Positions 33,501-43,501 of a stretch of DNA of 64,000 nt are shown here, one piece after another. A program made the position numbers and the translations under genes. The DNA is from Darksidea phi (lineage: Eukaryota; Ascomycota; Dothideomycetes; Pleosporales; Lentitheciaceae): contig JASJFT010000078.1 of the NCBI GenBank assembly GCA_030770425.1, positions 124,001-188,000 on the forward strand, read 5' to 3'. Below the pieces are notes generated by a model. It searched no databases. It saw nothing but the letters and a program-made list of their open reading frames with translations, and had not been told where the DNA came from. Positions within the stretch are counted from its first letter, which is position 1, and each line of letters opens with the position of its first letter.

Positions 33501-35962
33501 TTCCCGCGGCCGTTTACTGCAACACATTCCGTCAAGCGACTGGTGCGACCATCTTGGATGGACTGGAACTCCGTGTTCCTACCACTCTGACAGTGGACCA
33601 ACGCGAGATCCAAGTCGTTGTACATGATAACACCGTTCGGCTCTCCTCACGTTTAAAATCACTGGTCTCGCCTCATGAGCCACAACATTCATGGGTCGAG
33701 CACAGTGCCTGCAAATGGGACAAGCAGGATATATCCGTGTTCCAGCAGGCGTTCTATATCGAAGACATCAAAAAGCGTATCGGTACCGTTCTGCCTAACA
33801 GCTTCGCATGGGATTTCCTTCGGACTATCGGTGTTTCCGGTATTGCGTTTCCTTGGGCTGTCCTTGAGCACTATGGCAACGCCAAGGAGATGATTGTGAA
33901 GATGGATATGGACCCAAATAGCCAAAGCCTGAGCTGGGACTCTCAGTCATGGGCTCCTTTTTTCGATGCTGCGACCTCGGTCGGCTCGTCCATTTTCTTC
34001 GGGGAGCCCAAAATGCGCATCGTCTCCGGTATCGATCAGGTGCAGTTCCTCTCAGACAAGGCTGCTCCAAAGCTCGGATACCTGCATATACAGGATGCAA
34101 CTGATAAGAAGAGCTTGGCGGTGGATATCAGCGTGCTCGACCTTGAAGGGGAACTGTTGGCTAAGCTTCAGTGTATGAGATTTTCTGATGTCGAAACTGT
34201 CTCCGATCGGACTACAGGCATCGATACGCTCGTGCATCGACTAGCCTGGATAGCCCCAGCTTTCACTGAAGAGGCTCTTTCGTTGGACAATGTCTTTTTG
34301 GTTACTGAGGATACGGAGCTTGCGAAGACTTATGCGAGCGAGTTGAGACCATTTACGCGCACGCTAGAGCAAGTCTCGTCGGTCAGTGCTTTTGACGAGG
34401 CCACGGTTCTGAATGCCTTCGCTCAGCAACCTGCTGTTGTTATTTACATACCCAGCCGTGTTCCGACAGCGAATGATATTTCCGAAAAGGCACATGTCTT
34501 CACATGGGAAGCTGCTAGCATCCTCAACATCCTCGCCGCTCACGACATACCGGCAAGACTTTTTATCATTACAGATTGCGTTCACAAGGGCTTATCTCCG
34601 ACTGCGCTCGCCCAGGCACCGTTACACGGTTTCGCACGGATCGCAGCACAGGAACATCCAGAACTCTGGGGCGCGCTGATTGACAATGAAGGCCCGCACT
34701 TCCCTCTACTCGCTATTCGGTACGTTCAAGACCAAGATGTGATATGCATTCGGGATGGATTGCCTCGCGTCGCTCGTTTGAGGCCGTTCATGACCGATCA
34801 GCGGCATGATGTAAGGTCAGGGAAGACGCTTTTACCGAAGGCACACGGGACATATGTCGTGACTGGTGGGTTTGGTGGCATTGGTCTTGAAATATTGGAT
34901 TTCCTTGTCGCGAAGGGAGCTCGTCGGATAATTGTCGTTTCCCGCCGTGGTCTTCCGCCGCGCAACGATTGGCCACATGCTACTGGTCAAATGAAGACCG
35001 TCGTTAACAAGATTTGGGAGCTTGAGATGAAGGGCGCGACTGTCCATGGCATCGCCCTTGACATTGGCGCTCCTGACGCCCATATCCAGATCCACGCAGC
35101 ACTCGATCGTCTCGCTCTTGCGCCCGTCCTCGGCGTTATCCATGCCGCCGGCATTAAAGAAGACGCACTTATCAAAGACACCACTCCAGAGTCGTTCGCA
35201 CGTGTCTTCGGCCCCAAAGTCGCCGGAACATTAGCTCTCCACAAAGCATTCCCACCCACTACCCTCGACTTCTTCATCCTCTTTTCCTCAATCGGCCAGC
35301 TCGTTGGAACACCTGGCCAGGCTCCTTATGGGGCCGCAAATGCCTTTCTCGATACGTTTGCTACACATCGCAGACAACAAGGAGACAATGCAGTGGCGTT
35401 TCAATGGACGGCTTGGAGGAACACGGGTCTCGTATCAGGTGACTCTAAGTTCTTGACGGTGGAGCTGAGCAGCAAGGGCATCACGGATATCACCTGTGAG
35501 GAAGGCTTCCAGGCTTGGGAACACCTATCGAAGTACGACATCGACCACGCCGTTGTAACACGTGCACGAGTTCTCGACGCGGACGAACCAATCCCATTCC
35601 CGCTCGTTACCGAGATCGCTACCCGTCGTCCGCCTACAATGCCCCAATCATTATCAACTTCTCCCAATCTGACCTTAATGAAGCCAACATCAGGCCCCGA
35701 ACTCAAAGCCTACCTCACCACCCAAATCAAGCAATGCCTCAGCACTGTCCTGCGTTTAGATATCGAGGAGATTGATACTAGAGCTGCGGTGGCTGATCTG
35801 GGTGTCGATAGCGTGATGATGGGTGCTTTGAGGTGGGAGATGCAGAAAGTACTCGGGCTCAAGGTTCCGCCGACGTTGGTTTGGAAGGTGGGGACTGTTG
35901 CGGGATTGATCGAGTGGGCGTTGGGCAAGGTTGGAGAGGCAGACGAAGGAAAAGGGCAGTAG
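30539..35962 (+). CDS. 6-methylsalicylic acid synthase-type partially reducing polyketide synthase
   Basis: Two exons, 30539-30622 and 30671-35962, give 1791 residues, the size of 6-MSA synthases. The 48-base intron has GTAAGT, TACTGAC and TTTCAG; it is a multiple of three without stops, so it could be misread as coding. Domains in order: ketosynthase (Cys203 in DAACASS, His339 in EAHATST, His379 in NIGHLEA), acyltransferase (Ser658 in GHSVGE), a DH-like/thioester hydrolase domain with His964 in HPLDGIEIIP, ketoreductase (VTGGFGGIG near 1425, Tyr1581 in GQAPYGAANAF) and one acyl carrier domain (Ser1742 in LGVDSVMM). There is no C-methyltransferase, enoylreductase or thioesterase. Family knowledge: such enzymes iteratively build aromatic acids such as 6-methylsalicylate, or the isocoumarin mellein; which one is made here cannot be told. 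An upstream in-frame ATG at 30446 is an alternative start. All catalytic residues look intact. Confidence 0.93.
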   Translation: MSKFEYPPTPRSPSTSSQSPLIDPPLSSVSSGHCHDVIVLTGFQLPTDDVAIVGMSCRTAGGNDTPEKLWKFLLEKKHASGKVPAKRWEPWLRRDPRNAKVIENTNTKGYFINDLENFDAAFFGISPKEAELMDPHQRLALELSWEALENAGIDPKKLAHSDTAVFMGVDSDDYSRLIMEDLPSVEAWSGIGTAYHGIPNRISYHLDLMGPSAAIDAACASSLVAIHLARQAIVSGESIVALCGGVNVLCAPGLTRMLDKAGALSSNGLCLSFDDDAQGYARGEGGAIIVLKRLASAIADDDNILAVLKGSASAQDGKTNGIMAPNGRAQELVAREALRRAGDLDPLTIGYVEAHATSTSLGDPTEVAAIANVYGVGRPSNALCAIGSIKPNIGHLEAAAGAIGFVKAVLAVNKGELAPQTLLKKLNTRIDWENTGLNVVREHSKWPETLTLRRAAICSYGYGGSVSHAIVEQTPPSYVTTQAFKKAYADREGEGIFSLVISSFQEKRLANQAISLADWLAAEGRHESLEAIASTLAQRRAAQDYRVAFTVATHDEATKAMRNFADGSLGRWATSNRILGSNVRKDVVWVFSGHGAQWTDMGKHLLEDRIFYEAIASLEHIVEEEAEFSALSALKHGDIGEADRIQVLTYLVQVGLTAVLKSKGIEPQAIIGHSVGEIAASVAAGCLTPEAGALVVSRRAKLYAQVKGQGGMALVFLSFSQVAAELGSRRDIVAAIDSSPSSCVVSGEVAALERYIAILHGRGVRTFRVKANIPFHSPMLDRLVDPLKCVLSGVLNPCPAAIPIYSTSALHPRAESLRNVNYWIRNMVDPVRLKDAIEAAAIDGYRIFLEVSTHPIVTHSIAETLATRGFEDSATIGVMERNVSADRSVLHAVSHLHTLGATVDFKTQFNTGYWATSVPGTPWVQKPYWKEVETGRILSAQQHDVDKHTLLGQCIDIAGADTRIYSTMLDDKSKPYPLIHPLDGIEIIPAAVYCNTFRQATGATILDGLELRVPTTLTVDQREIQVVVHDNTVRLSSRLKSLVSPHEPQHSWVEHSACKWDKQDISVFQQAFYIEDIKKRIGTVLPNSFAWDFLRTIGVSGIAFPWAVLEHYGNAKEMIVKMDMDPNSQSLSWDSQSWAPFFDAATSVGSSIFFGEPKMRIVSGIDQVQFLSDKAAPKLGYLHIQDATDKKSLAVDISVLDLEGELLAKLQCMRFSDVETVSDRTTGIDTLVHRLAWIAPAFTEEALSLDNVFLVTEDTELAKTYASELRPFTRTLEQVSSVSAFDEATVLNAFAQQPAVVIYIPSRVPTANDISEKAHVFTWEAASILNILAAHDIPARLFIITDCVHKGLSPTALAQAPLHGFARIAAQEHPELWGALIDNEGPHFPLLAIRYVQDQDVICIRDGLPRVARLRPFMTDQRHDVRSGKTLLPKAHGTYVVTGGFGGIGLEILDFLVAKGARRIIVVSRRGLPPRNDWPHATGQMKTVVNKIWELEMKGATVHGIALDIGAPDAHIQIHAALDRLALAPVLGVIHAAGIKEDALIKDTTPESFARVFGPKVAGTLALHKAFPPTTLDFFILFSSIGQLVGTPGQAPYGAANAFLDTFATHRRQQGDNAVAFQWTAWRNTGLVSGDSKFLTVELSSKGITDITCEEGFQAWEHLSKYDIDHAVVTRARVLDADEPIPFPLVTEIATRRPPTMPQSLSTSPNLTLMKPTSGPELKAYLTTQIKQCLSTVLRLDIEEIDTRAAVADLGVDSVMMGALRWEMQKVLGLKVPPTLVWKVGTVAGLIEWALGKVGEADEGKGQ

Positions 35963-36429
35963 ACCATGGGTGAGGATTGGTAAGGGGCGATGTGTTTATA
36001 AATGCGGGGAACTTTGTGGAAGGGTGATGGGAGTTGTTTAGATTGTGTTCTGCATGTTGTCTTTCGGGTTCGTTTGGCAAGCAGTATTAATTAGCGTTTT
36101 TCGGCTCATAGTTCGTAAATATTTGGTATCGATACATGATTCCTTCATTACATCCACTATTCAAGTAATAAACATGCGTGTTGCGTCCTTGAACCCCAGA
36201 GTGTGTCTGTGAGGCTGAACTTTAGCGTTGTCGGCTTGCTCTTTACGGATCTGATAGATCATGTTCTCGGCCGATACACAAGCCATCTTGACCACAGCCC
36301 GTTTACGTCGTTCGGTCTGATCCTGCCACCGTCTTCACCCTCAACCGGAGCAGGATACCGATCGCTTGTTTGATGGCCTTGGACTTTCTAAACTTTCGCC
36401 TCTACTATGCTCGTCCTCGCTAAACTCTC
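35963..36429. other. Intergenic spacer
   Basis: This is the 3' flank of the polyketide synthase. The earlier part of the decayed transporter may extend into it, but nothing is recognisable before about 36430. Confidence 0.4.
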
Positions 36430-37304
36430 CGTTTTCATACTGCCGTCGATTCCGGTGAAGCCGGAGCTCCAGAGTCCCTCGCTCAGGCAAAAGATCGTCG
36501 ACATAGATTTTCTGGGCCCGGCTGTAGGCATTACTTCCCTTCCCAGTATTCTTCTAGATTGAAATTAAAGGCGCGATCAAGCCACTTATTTCATTTCATG
36601 CGCTGAGTAGCAATGTGTCGTTCGTTTTGGTTTGCGTTGCGTATGGGTGGGCCTCCTTTGGTACGTACTTTCAATTTAAACATTTTGATGTATATGCTTA
36701 TAAATGCAGCCGGGCATATGGTTATACTACTTCTTCCAAATCCTCTCTAACTTCAACGACACCTCGGCATATTCTAGACTACCGCATATATCAGCCCGAT
36801 CGGCCCCTCCGCCGCCTCTGCCGCCTTCACCACGGGCAAAGTAATCACCTGCACAGGACCCGCTCGGCTAATGTTGTTCTCCATGCGGGTCTTCTCCACT
36901 GGTAACACCCTCATCGCCACCGTGCCAATCCAGCAAATTTACTAAGTACAATTCTTTGTGTGCACGCTTATCATACCACGGGGAATGGATATCGTCTCCT
37001 GCTGCAACGTTGATGTTGAGTAATAAGGTGAAGAAGGAGCATCAAGGAATAGGTACGAGATTAGATTTACGGCGAGAAATTATAGTATCAGCGTGGGAGT
37101 GGGATTGCGGGGACGGTGGAAGTCCATGTCCAGAAAGAGGGTGATGCGAGGGGGTATAGAGGGAGTTCGTATTTGGAGGTTGGGGGAGCGGGGGCGGGAG
37201 TATTGGTTAGTTCGGCGTCTTGGGGGAAGGAGATTTTTGGGGAAAAGGAAGGAGGAAGGGTAGAAGTGGTGATGAGAAAGTATGACAAGAGTGAGTTTGG
37301 TTGA
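36430..37304 (+). pseudogene. Decayed MFS transporter (DHA2-like, C-terminal half)
   Basis: Transporter-like pieces appear in order but in changing frames: FILPSIPVKPELQSPSLRQ, then KIVDIDFLGPAVGITSL (36430-36540); VLVCVAYGWASFG then, past an intron-like gap, GIWLYYFFQILSNFNDTSA (36620-36770); ARLMLFSMRVFSTGNTLIA (36850-36920), followed by a TAA where Trp is expected; FFVCTLIIPRGMDIVS; PAATLMLSNKVKKEHQGIG (37000-37050); and a last helix-like GGAGAGVLV. The order matches loops and helices 6-14 of DHA2 drug/metabolite exporters. The first half is missing. It lies 470 bases after the polyketide synthase in the same orientation, so it may once have exported its product. Confidence 0.7.
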
Positions 37305-37692
37305 TGTATGTATCCGTTACATCAATGATTGGTCGTTGAACAGCCTAATCACTGTATTGGCGTCCATACCCTAACAGGTAAAGAAATATTGGGAGATTTA
37401 AAGGATCTTGCTTTTAAAATACGCATGAAAAAAGATGTGTGGAGAAATTGCGTTGAAAATGCCAAATGTCTTGCTTAGATTCTTCGCAACCATTTTCTCC
37501 AGAAGTTACTCCGTTTGCTAAGCACGGTTGCCACTGCACTCCCTTTCGTCCTCGTTGCTCTTACTCTTTTCGTTCCTAGTGTCCTCGCTCTCACCAGTCT
37601 CACTCTCACACAGATATCATGTTGTCGAGACTTCCATCGTCTCCATCGCTGTCATCTCCATCTTCGGACTCAGAGGATGCTGGCATATCAAC
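37305..37692. other. Intergenic spacer
   Basis: No gene is supported here. Confidence 0.4.
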
Positions 37693-39041
37693 CTACGTAC
37701 TAAAAGCGAAAAATCTTGCGTCCCAGCTCTATAGCCTCTATAATAGCATCTAAGCTCTTATAGAAGTCGTCCTCCTTTGTAATTTCCGCAGCATATTTCT
37801 CAAACTCATTGGACCCTGCAGTGAACATAACCCCCCAAGAGTGCTCGCCGACTTTGAAAGCCTCAGTGACTCGAAGGGGCGCATGTTAGAAAGCTCACTG
37901 CGCAGTAGCTTTAACATGTCCGTCCAAGATCCTTCCGTGAGCAGGGCCCCTTGTAAAGCCACGCTTCTAAGCGTCGGCTCGCGTTACGATGAGAAAACGT
38001 CTCGTAATATCTCGGTGTTGATGATACAGAAACACAAGGTGACACGCATCAAAGTACTCGTCTAATCCATAGAAAGCGGCTCCATAATGAATTGTGTCGG
38101 AGATGAATGGCAGTATGAGTGGCAGTCGAGCGCGATATGCAGTTCTTTAAGAGGACACTGCAGAAACTTCCTAAAGGACTGGGCGTATACATCCTGCAGT
38201 GGGGCTGAGCTTTATCGGCCAACCGATACGATAAGCTGGATTCATATTCGCTGCTCTAAGATGAGTGTTTCTTACCGAAGTCTTCATCGCTAAACCACCA
38301 CGCCGCCAAAATAGCCTTGGACCGCGAAAGCTTCCGGAATCGATTCAAAACTAAATGCTTTGCTCTCCACGATGGACGGAAGGAAGCCATATGGGCCATT
38401 ATAGCTCCTTGACATTCCAACACCAACCCGGCTCCGAATCTCAAAAGTATCAAGCTGAATACCAGAGTGTGAAAGCGCGGCAAGAACCGTCTCGCAGATA
38501 TAACTTGTCCCATTATCATCCCTCTCGTCATTGTTCAAAGTGTCCGGATTCACCAACCACGGTACAAAGATACTGGTTGCCTTGATATTCGGCATGCGTT
38601 GAAATGCCTGGCCAAGTATTTCAGTAGCAAGGCTAGAGCGTTCGACGTCAAGTCGATCCTTGTGGATTTCTTTCTTACAATTGTGTCTGATGGTCATTCT
38701 TCATGGGGCGTCTTTTGATGCCATTCGATTTGTCGTTTTGGGGATGCTTCCGATCGAAAGATGACGGTTCGCACGAGGCTGGCATAGTTTGCGCTAGGAT
38801 CTCCGGGTTTCTGGTGCCGAGAGAGGGCGAGAACCGATTGTAGGCTTTTGGTTGTGGGGCTCACTTCTCTGGTTCTGATGTTGGCTTTGATAAATGCGCG
38901 TTCCGACTTTTCATGCAAGGCTCTCGACGTGATTCGCAAGTTACAAACGCTGGCCCGGTATGTATCTTGAGTTTTTTCAACAACATGGTCCAGGTTATTG
39001 TCAAAGAGCTCCTGAGGGAGAGCGTTGAGGCTAGGATTCAT
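37693..39041 (-). pseudogene. Broken F-box paralogue of the 40679-41881 gene
   Basis: The reverse strand starts well at ATG 39041: MNPSLNALPQELFDNNLDHVVE, an F-box like LLELPQELFEHVLSQVV of the downstream neighbour, followed by similar spacing (SKSLQSVLALS against DSLRTLQAIG). The frame stops at 38694, and the protein resumes one frame over from about 38690 (SSLATEILGQAFQRMPNIK, matching RDRLAQAFRRTPNIRDVEI). It then continues with ICETVLAALSHSGIQLDTFEIRSR (matching LCNVVLEALKGTDIKIRSFVVRSE). Near 37950-37700 an EGSWTDMLKLLRSEL fragment matches QGCWHEVIESLRDSL. Frameshifts separate the pieces; the part between about 38290 and 37960 is poorly preserved. This is a tandem duplicate that has decayed. 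Confidence 0.72.
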
Positions 39042-40440
39042 GGTATATATATGCACCATGCATTGGCTGAATGGAGATAGGTAACTCAGGAGGCAAGAGA
39101 GTTGGGTAAAGACGGATTGTGTCATGGGCCATGTGGGTGGAAGATTACGTACGACCGTTAGGCATGAATATTTTGGGGTGGATGACAAAAGCGGAGGAAT
39201 CGCTTGTCAACTATGCTTGGTTCTGGCTTGGGGCGCTCCAAAGCCAAAAGATTCACTACGCGAGCAATATTGGTAGAAAATCAGTATAAGTGGTATTAAA
39301 CCAATCCAATGCGGAAGTCCCGGTCCTTGGTCCGAGCAAAAGATGCCGCTCTATTACCTACCACGTGCTCAAGGCCTTTCATCCGTCATTTGATATAAAG
39401 CATTCAGCGCTTCAGATCTACATACCATCGACAACGACATGCCCCACCCACTGCCATCTCGGACGATACGTCACCACTTGCCCAGCACTGCTCCAGACAA
39501 TGTTCTGTGCGACTGTTACACGACCCAGCAGCATTCGACAAAGATGGCTAGCCCCGGAACCAGCTCGCAGCCACCAAGACACCCACACTCTCACCTCCCA
39601 CCAACCACTGCACAGACGCACAATATGCATCCCTCACGATTCGACGTAGCAATATACCCCGAGCATATATGCGCTATCATAATATGGGCGTGCCAACCCA
39701 TCGCTACGGCAGTTGGAGTCCCCCAACGCTCGGCGGCTCGGCGGCACATGTCATTGCTCGTCGCCTCGGTATTCGATGTTCGAAACATCACTTCGTCGCT
39801 CACGATCGACAGTACTATGTACAGTGTACAGCTTTAAAGCTCTATTATCGTGTATAAGGTCTGGGTATAGTACCTCTACCTCTACTGTGTACAAACTTCT
39901 ACTATATTTGTGCGGACCTTATAAAAGAGACTCCTACTGTGCAAATCTAAGACAAATATGCGCTATCATTTGCCATAAGAGCAAAGCGGCCCACACATCC
40001 CTATCGAAGGGTCTGTGGAAGCGTGGATCTGACCCGGCGCTGGACAGTGAGGTAGGCGGGCCATAAGTGTGAGAGCTAAGCCTATGCTTGTGGTGGTTGA
40101 GTTCTTGTAGACGAGCGTGTCGAATGCATAACGTGTGGATGCGTCTAGGGCGCGGTTCTGCCACCGTGTGTGGAATACGCGGCGATGATAGTGTTGCCTG
40201 GTATTATTTTTCGTTGGTGATTCTGCACATTGTGGGGAGTCAGTGAAGAGTCGGGTGTTGACGGCGTTGCTTGCTGGCGTAAGGGTGGCTGGAGACTGTG
40301 CTGTATGTGATGGGAATCGTCACCGTATGACTGTATCGAACATCTTTTACCAGATAGAGTATTATTAACACTACGATTTGATCACAATTTTTCCCATCAT
40401 CTTCCCACCAACACGCAGGAATGCCGGACCCATGGTAGTA
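39042..40440. other. Intergenic region without a supported gene
   Basis: About 1.4 kb between two F-box paralogues. Open frames at 39290-39837 overlap each other in all frames and carry no motif. Confidence 0.45.
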
Positions 40441-40550
40441 TTTTTTCCTTTTTATATTTTCCCCCCTTTTTTCTCTTTTTCCCCCTTTTTTCTCTTTTTC
40501 CTTCCCCCTCCCGTCCTTCTTTTGCTTTTCTTCCCTTTTCTTTTTTTTTA
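40441..40550 (+). repeat. Polypyrimidine tract (T/C low complexity)
   Basis: About 110 bases consist almost only of T and C on the + strand, with recurring CCCCTTTTTTCTCTTTTT units. It lies in the 3' flank of the F-box gene that ends at 40679 on the other strand, so the transcript side would be A/G-rich. No function is evident. Confidence 0.8.
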
Positions 40551-40678
40551 ATTCCTCAAGCAGAACATCGAGCCCACATGCCCTCCAAAACTACACTAGC
40601 AGCGCATAGCAATACACCCCAGACGGCGCATACTCAAGCATATCCTCAGTTATTCCTTAGGCATATTAACGGAATTCC

Positions 40679-41881
40679 CTAAAACCCTATAACATGCATA
40701 TACGACAGCAACTCATCTAATTCGCGCTTCGACCCATCGCCCTGCAACGACCAAGAACTCTGCGGCAAAAAAGAGAAATTGTGAAACTCCACTTTGCGTT
40801 TCTCCTGCGTGAGCTCAACTAGCTCTAACCGCCGAAGCGCGTGATCATCGGGCAAAGAGTCGCGGAGGGATTCTATGACTTCATGCCAGCAGCCTTGGCT
40901 GAGCTCGATGGAATCCAGTACGATGCTCCGCAGGCGGCCGTTTCGAGCGGGTGAGACGAAGGATTGCAGTGTGGAGGCATGCAGGCGGAGCGATGACAAA
41001 GTTAGGTGGGTGAGGGTGTTGAGCCAACCATGTGAGAGGAGAGATACGACGTCGTCTGTTCGGAAGCCCTTTACGGCACAGCAGAGATCTAGCTCTCTGA
41101 GTGGAGAGTCGAGGATGCGGTTGGTAAAGTCGAGCCAATTCTGGGCCAACTCATCGAACTCTTTCATCCCAGTGACGTCCAAGATCTTATGTTCAAATTC
41201 AAGTGGAAGAGTCAGTTTCTCCATCCCTTCAAACACCGCGCTATCAAACCCGCCGCCCCGACGAGGCGAGTATCCATGCCGCTTGGCAAAGATGGAAGTG
41301 TTCTTCTCACTCCTAACTACAAAACTTCTGATCTTGATATCCGTCCCCTTCAGCGCTTCAAGCACCACATTACACAGATCAGAGTCTGGCATGATTTGGG
41401 ATAGATCTATAATGCTACTATCACGCATATACAACCACCTCATATGGCTGATCCACGGTGGGGGGATCTCAACGTCTCGGATGTTGGGCGTGCGCCGAAA
41501 GGCTTGGGCGAGTCTATCTCGGCCCTTGCCCGTTTTCTGCAGATTTAGGCGGTCCGCCTTGTCGGCCTCGTACCGTTTGGCGGTGGGGTGTTGGCGCTCA
41601 ACGATGATTTTGCGGACGCAGCGTCCATAGCCACTGCTATGCTCTCCAATAGCTTGCAGCGTTCGTAAGCTGTCGGTGGTGATGTCTACCTTCCGAACGG
41701 AAATGGCGACATCGATGAAAGTGTTTTCGGTCATATCGCGGAAACGGCGAGACACAAGACGAAGCGGACGCAACCTAGTCCCTTCGACGCAGGTACGGTC
41801 TTGCGCGATATCGAATCGGTAGACGACTTGGGAGAGAACATGTTCGAAGAGCTCTTGCGGTAATTCTAACAAGGACATCAT
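40679..41881 (-). CDS. F-box protein with leucine-rich region
   Basis: A single exon of 400 residues. The F-box is at residues 4-50 (LLELPQELFEHVLSQVVYRF, then RPLRLVSRRFRDMTENTF). After it come AFRRTPNIRDVEIPPPWISH and a leucine-rich region (LDSPLRELDLCCAV, LNTLTHLTLSSLRLHASTLQSF, GRLRSIVLDSIELSQGCW). Either of the first two adjacent Met codons could be the start. The gene probably encodes an SCF adaptor of unknown target. The broken locus at 37693-39041 is its tandem copy, in the same orientation and about 1.6 kb downstream in transcription direction. Confidence 0.82.
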   Translation of the reverse strand: MMSLLELPQELFEHVLSQVVYRFDIAQDRTCVEGTRLRPLRLVSRRFRDMTENTFIDVAISVRKVDITTDSLRTLQAIGEHSSGYGRCVRKIIVERQHPTAKRYEADKADRLNLQKTGKGRDRLAQAFRRTPNIRDVEIPPPWISHMRWLYMRDSSIIDLSQIMPDSDLCNVVLEALKGTDIKIRSFVVRSEKNTSIFAKRHGYSPRRGGGFDSAVFEGMEKLTLPLEFEHKILDVTGMKEFDELAQNWLDFTNRILDSPLRELDLCCAVKGFRTDDVVSLLSHGWLNTLTHLTLSSLRLHASTLQSFVSPARNGRLRSIVLDSIELSQGCWHEVIESLRDSLPDDHALRRLELVELTQEKRKVEFHNFSFLPQSSWSLQGDGSKRELDELLSYMHVIGF

Positions 41882-42992
41882 GCGAGTCTTTGAAGTAGTA
41901 TGTAAACAGCGAAGAGAGCTGAGTCGGAGTTGTAGTGCGGGGCTTAATCGATCTATGACGTAATTAGCACGTCAGTAAACCTGGACCCATGCTCATTCCT
42001 TCCGAGTGATCCTCCAAGAGCATTTCGATCGTTGCAATAAGTGAGACATAATATCACATATGTTCTTGCGTTTCAAGGTATTCGGAATGAAACGCCTTTT
42101 TGTGCCACCTTTTTGGGTTATTCCGCGAGTTTGACGACGCGACGGCTGCTACTCATTCCATAATATCACGTATACATCATCCGCCCGTAGCCATCACACC
42201 AAGACAAGCACAGCGCCGACCCGAAAGGGCAGCTCCGTCATCGCAGTGAAGAGTAGCTGGGTCGATGCGACGATGCCACCGGCGGGAGGAGAAGAAGATG
42301 CCTAAGTTTGTGCCGTTTGCTCTGTCAGTGTTGTATCTCGGCGAGTTGTGAGAATGAACATGTCACGCTGTCATATCAGCCTAGACAGAATTCATGTTAT
42401 GGTTTGTTTGTCTACATGTCCATTCAATCGTCTCAGCGCCAAGACCTATCACATCCCAGCACTCCATCAACCTTTCACCTGCTACCGAGGCAGGAGCTGT
42501 TACCAAGCCAATGTCAACAGTTCTCCGCACGACGATAAATTGACAACCCGGCAAGGTTTGTCCACCTGCCCGCCTCCGCATCCTACCCCGCAACTGTGCA
42601 ATATCCCACGCTGGGCCTATACGGCAGCAACGGAGCATGCACTTCGAGTAGCATCAACGTCCGGATCGCTAGCGCACCGCCTCGTCATGCGCGTCGGCTC
42701 GATAGGCAAATGTGGGGTAAACCCGGGGGATCGGCGCAGGGGTGAGGACGGATTGATGAAATATTCCGGGGACGTCTTGCAAATTTGGTGTTCCTCTGAT
42801 AGGCCGAGCCGAGGTCGATGGTATTTGGCACATGTGAAGCGACAGTCTTCATCCAACGAGCAAGTAGGTGGCATGCATGTGAGCGATGCTTGAAGGTGGC
42901 AGAGGCGAGGGCTGTGGATGGGAGAGCGGAGCGAGGGGCCAGAAAAAGAAGTTGCTACCATGGCAGCGAAGTCCCATGTGTGCTTGATGAAG
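41882..42992. other. Intergenic region
   Basis: About 1.1 kb. A 181-codon frame at 42348-42893 lacks motifs and faces an equally open opposite strand. Nothing is called. Confidence 0.45.
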
Positions 42993-42998
42993 TATAAA
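42993..42998 (+). promoter_or_regulatory. TATA box of the CFEM gene
   Basis: TATAAA lies 95 bases before the ATG at 43088. Confidence 0.55.
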
Positions 42999-43087
42999 AG
43001 CAAACGTCCGTTGTCTGTCCAGAGGCATCCAGCTCTTCACACTACCTCAAGCAACATTCGAGTCGAAGCTTCCACCTCTTCTTCAAT

Positions 43088-43501
43088 ATGCGCTTCTCCA
43101 TCCCAATCGTGGCTCTACTCTCCGCGGGAGCTCTCGCGGTAGACATCTCAGGTGCTCCTGCTTGCGCTGTCAGTTGAATCATCTCATTCTGTTCCCTTTG
43201 CGGCACTCACCCCTCATATGGGGAAATGCAAACTTTCTGCTGACACGTTCGCTCAACAGCAAACTTGCCTTCGCAACAATCAAAACCAATCAACCTGCGA
43301 CCCTAACGCTGTGGCATACACCTGCTTTTGCGCCGATACGAAGTTCTACAACGCTGTTCAGTCCTGCGTCCTTGCTTCTTGCAGCTTCGGCGATGCTCTT
43401 GGTATGTAGCTTCCCTGTTGCGAGTGGTTCAAGAAGCAGCATGTATTGACAAGCCGACAGCTACCCTGCAGTGGCACCAAACCGTTTGCCCCTCAGCATG
43501 A
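43088..43501 (+). CDS. Very small secreted CFEM-domain protein
   Basis: Three exons, 43088-43168, 43260-43401 and 43461-43501, give 87 residues. The signal peptide is MRFSIPIVALLSAGALA. The mature part is essentially one CFEM domain with exactly eight Cys: PACAQTC, QSTC, YTCFC, QSC, ASC and TVC near the end (WHQTVCPSA, stop). Both junctions keep phase, and two of them are needed to assemble the Cys pattern, which argues that the gene model is right. The donor of intron 1 is GTCAGT, slightly unusual. CFEM proteins bind haem or act at the cell surface, and small free ones can be effectors. The Asp usually used for haem binding may be the one in CFCADTKF. There is no GPI signal, so it should be fully secreted. 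Confidence 0.87.

Noticed and set aside
39290..39857. Overlapping frames of 60-130 codons on both strands
   Set aside because: All frames are open in the same stretch, there is no family resemblance, and composition is that of intergenic DNA.
42348..42893. A 181-codon frame on the + strand
   Set aside because: It has no motif, odd composition and open opposing frames. It probably occurs by chance in GC-rich intergenic DNA.
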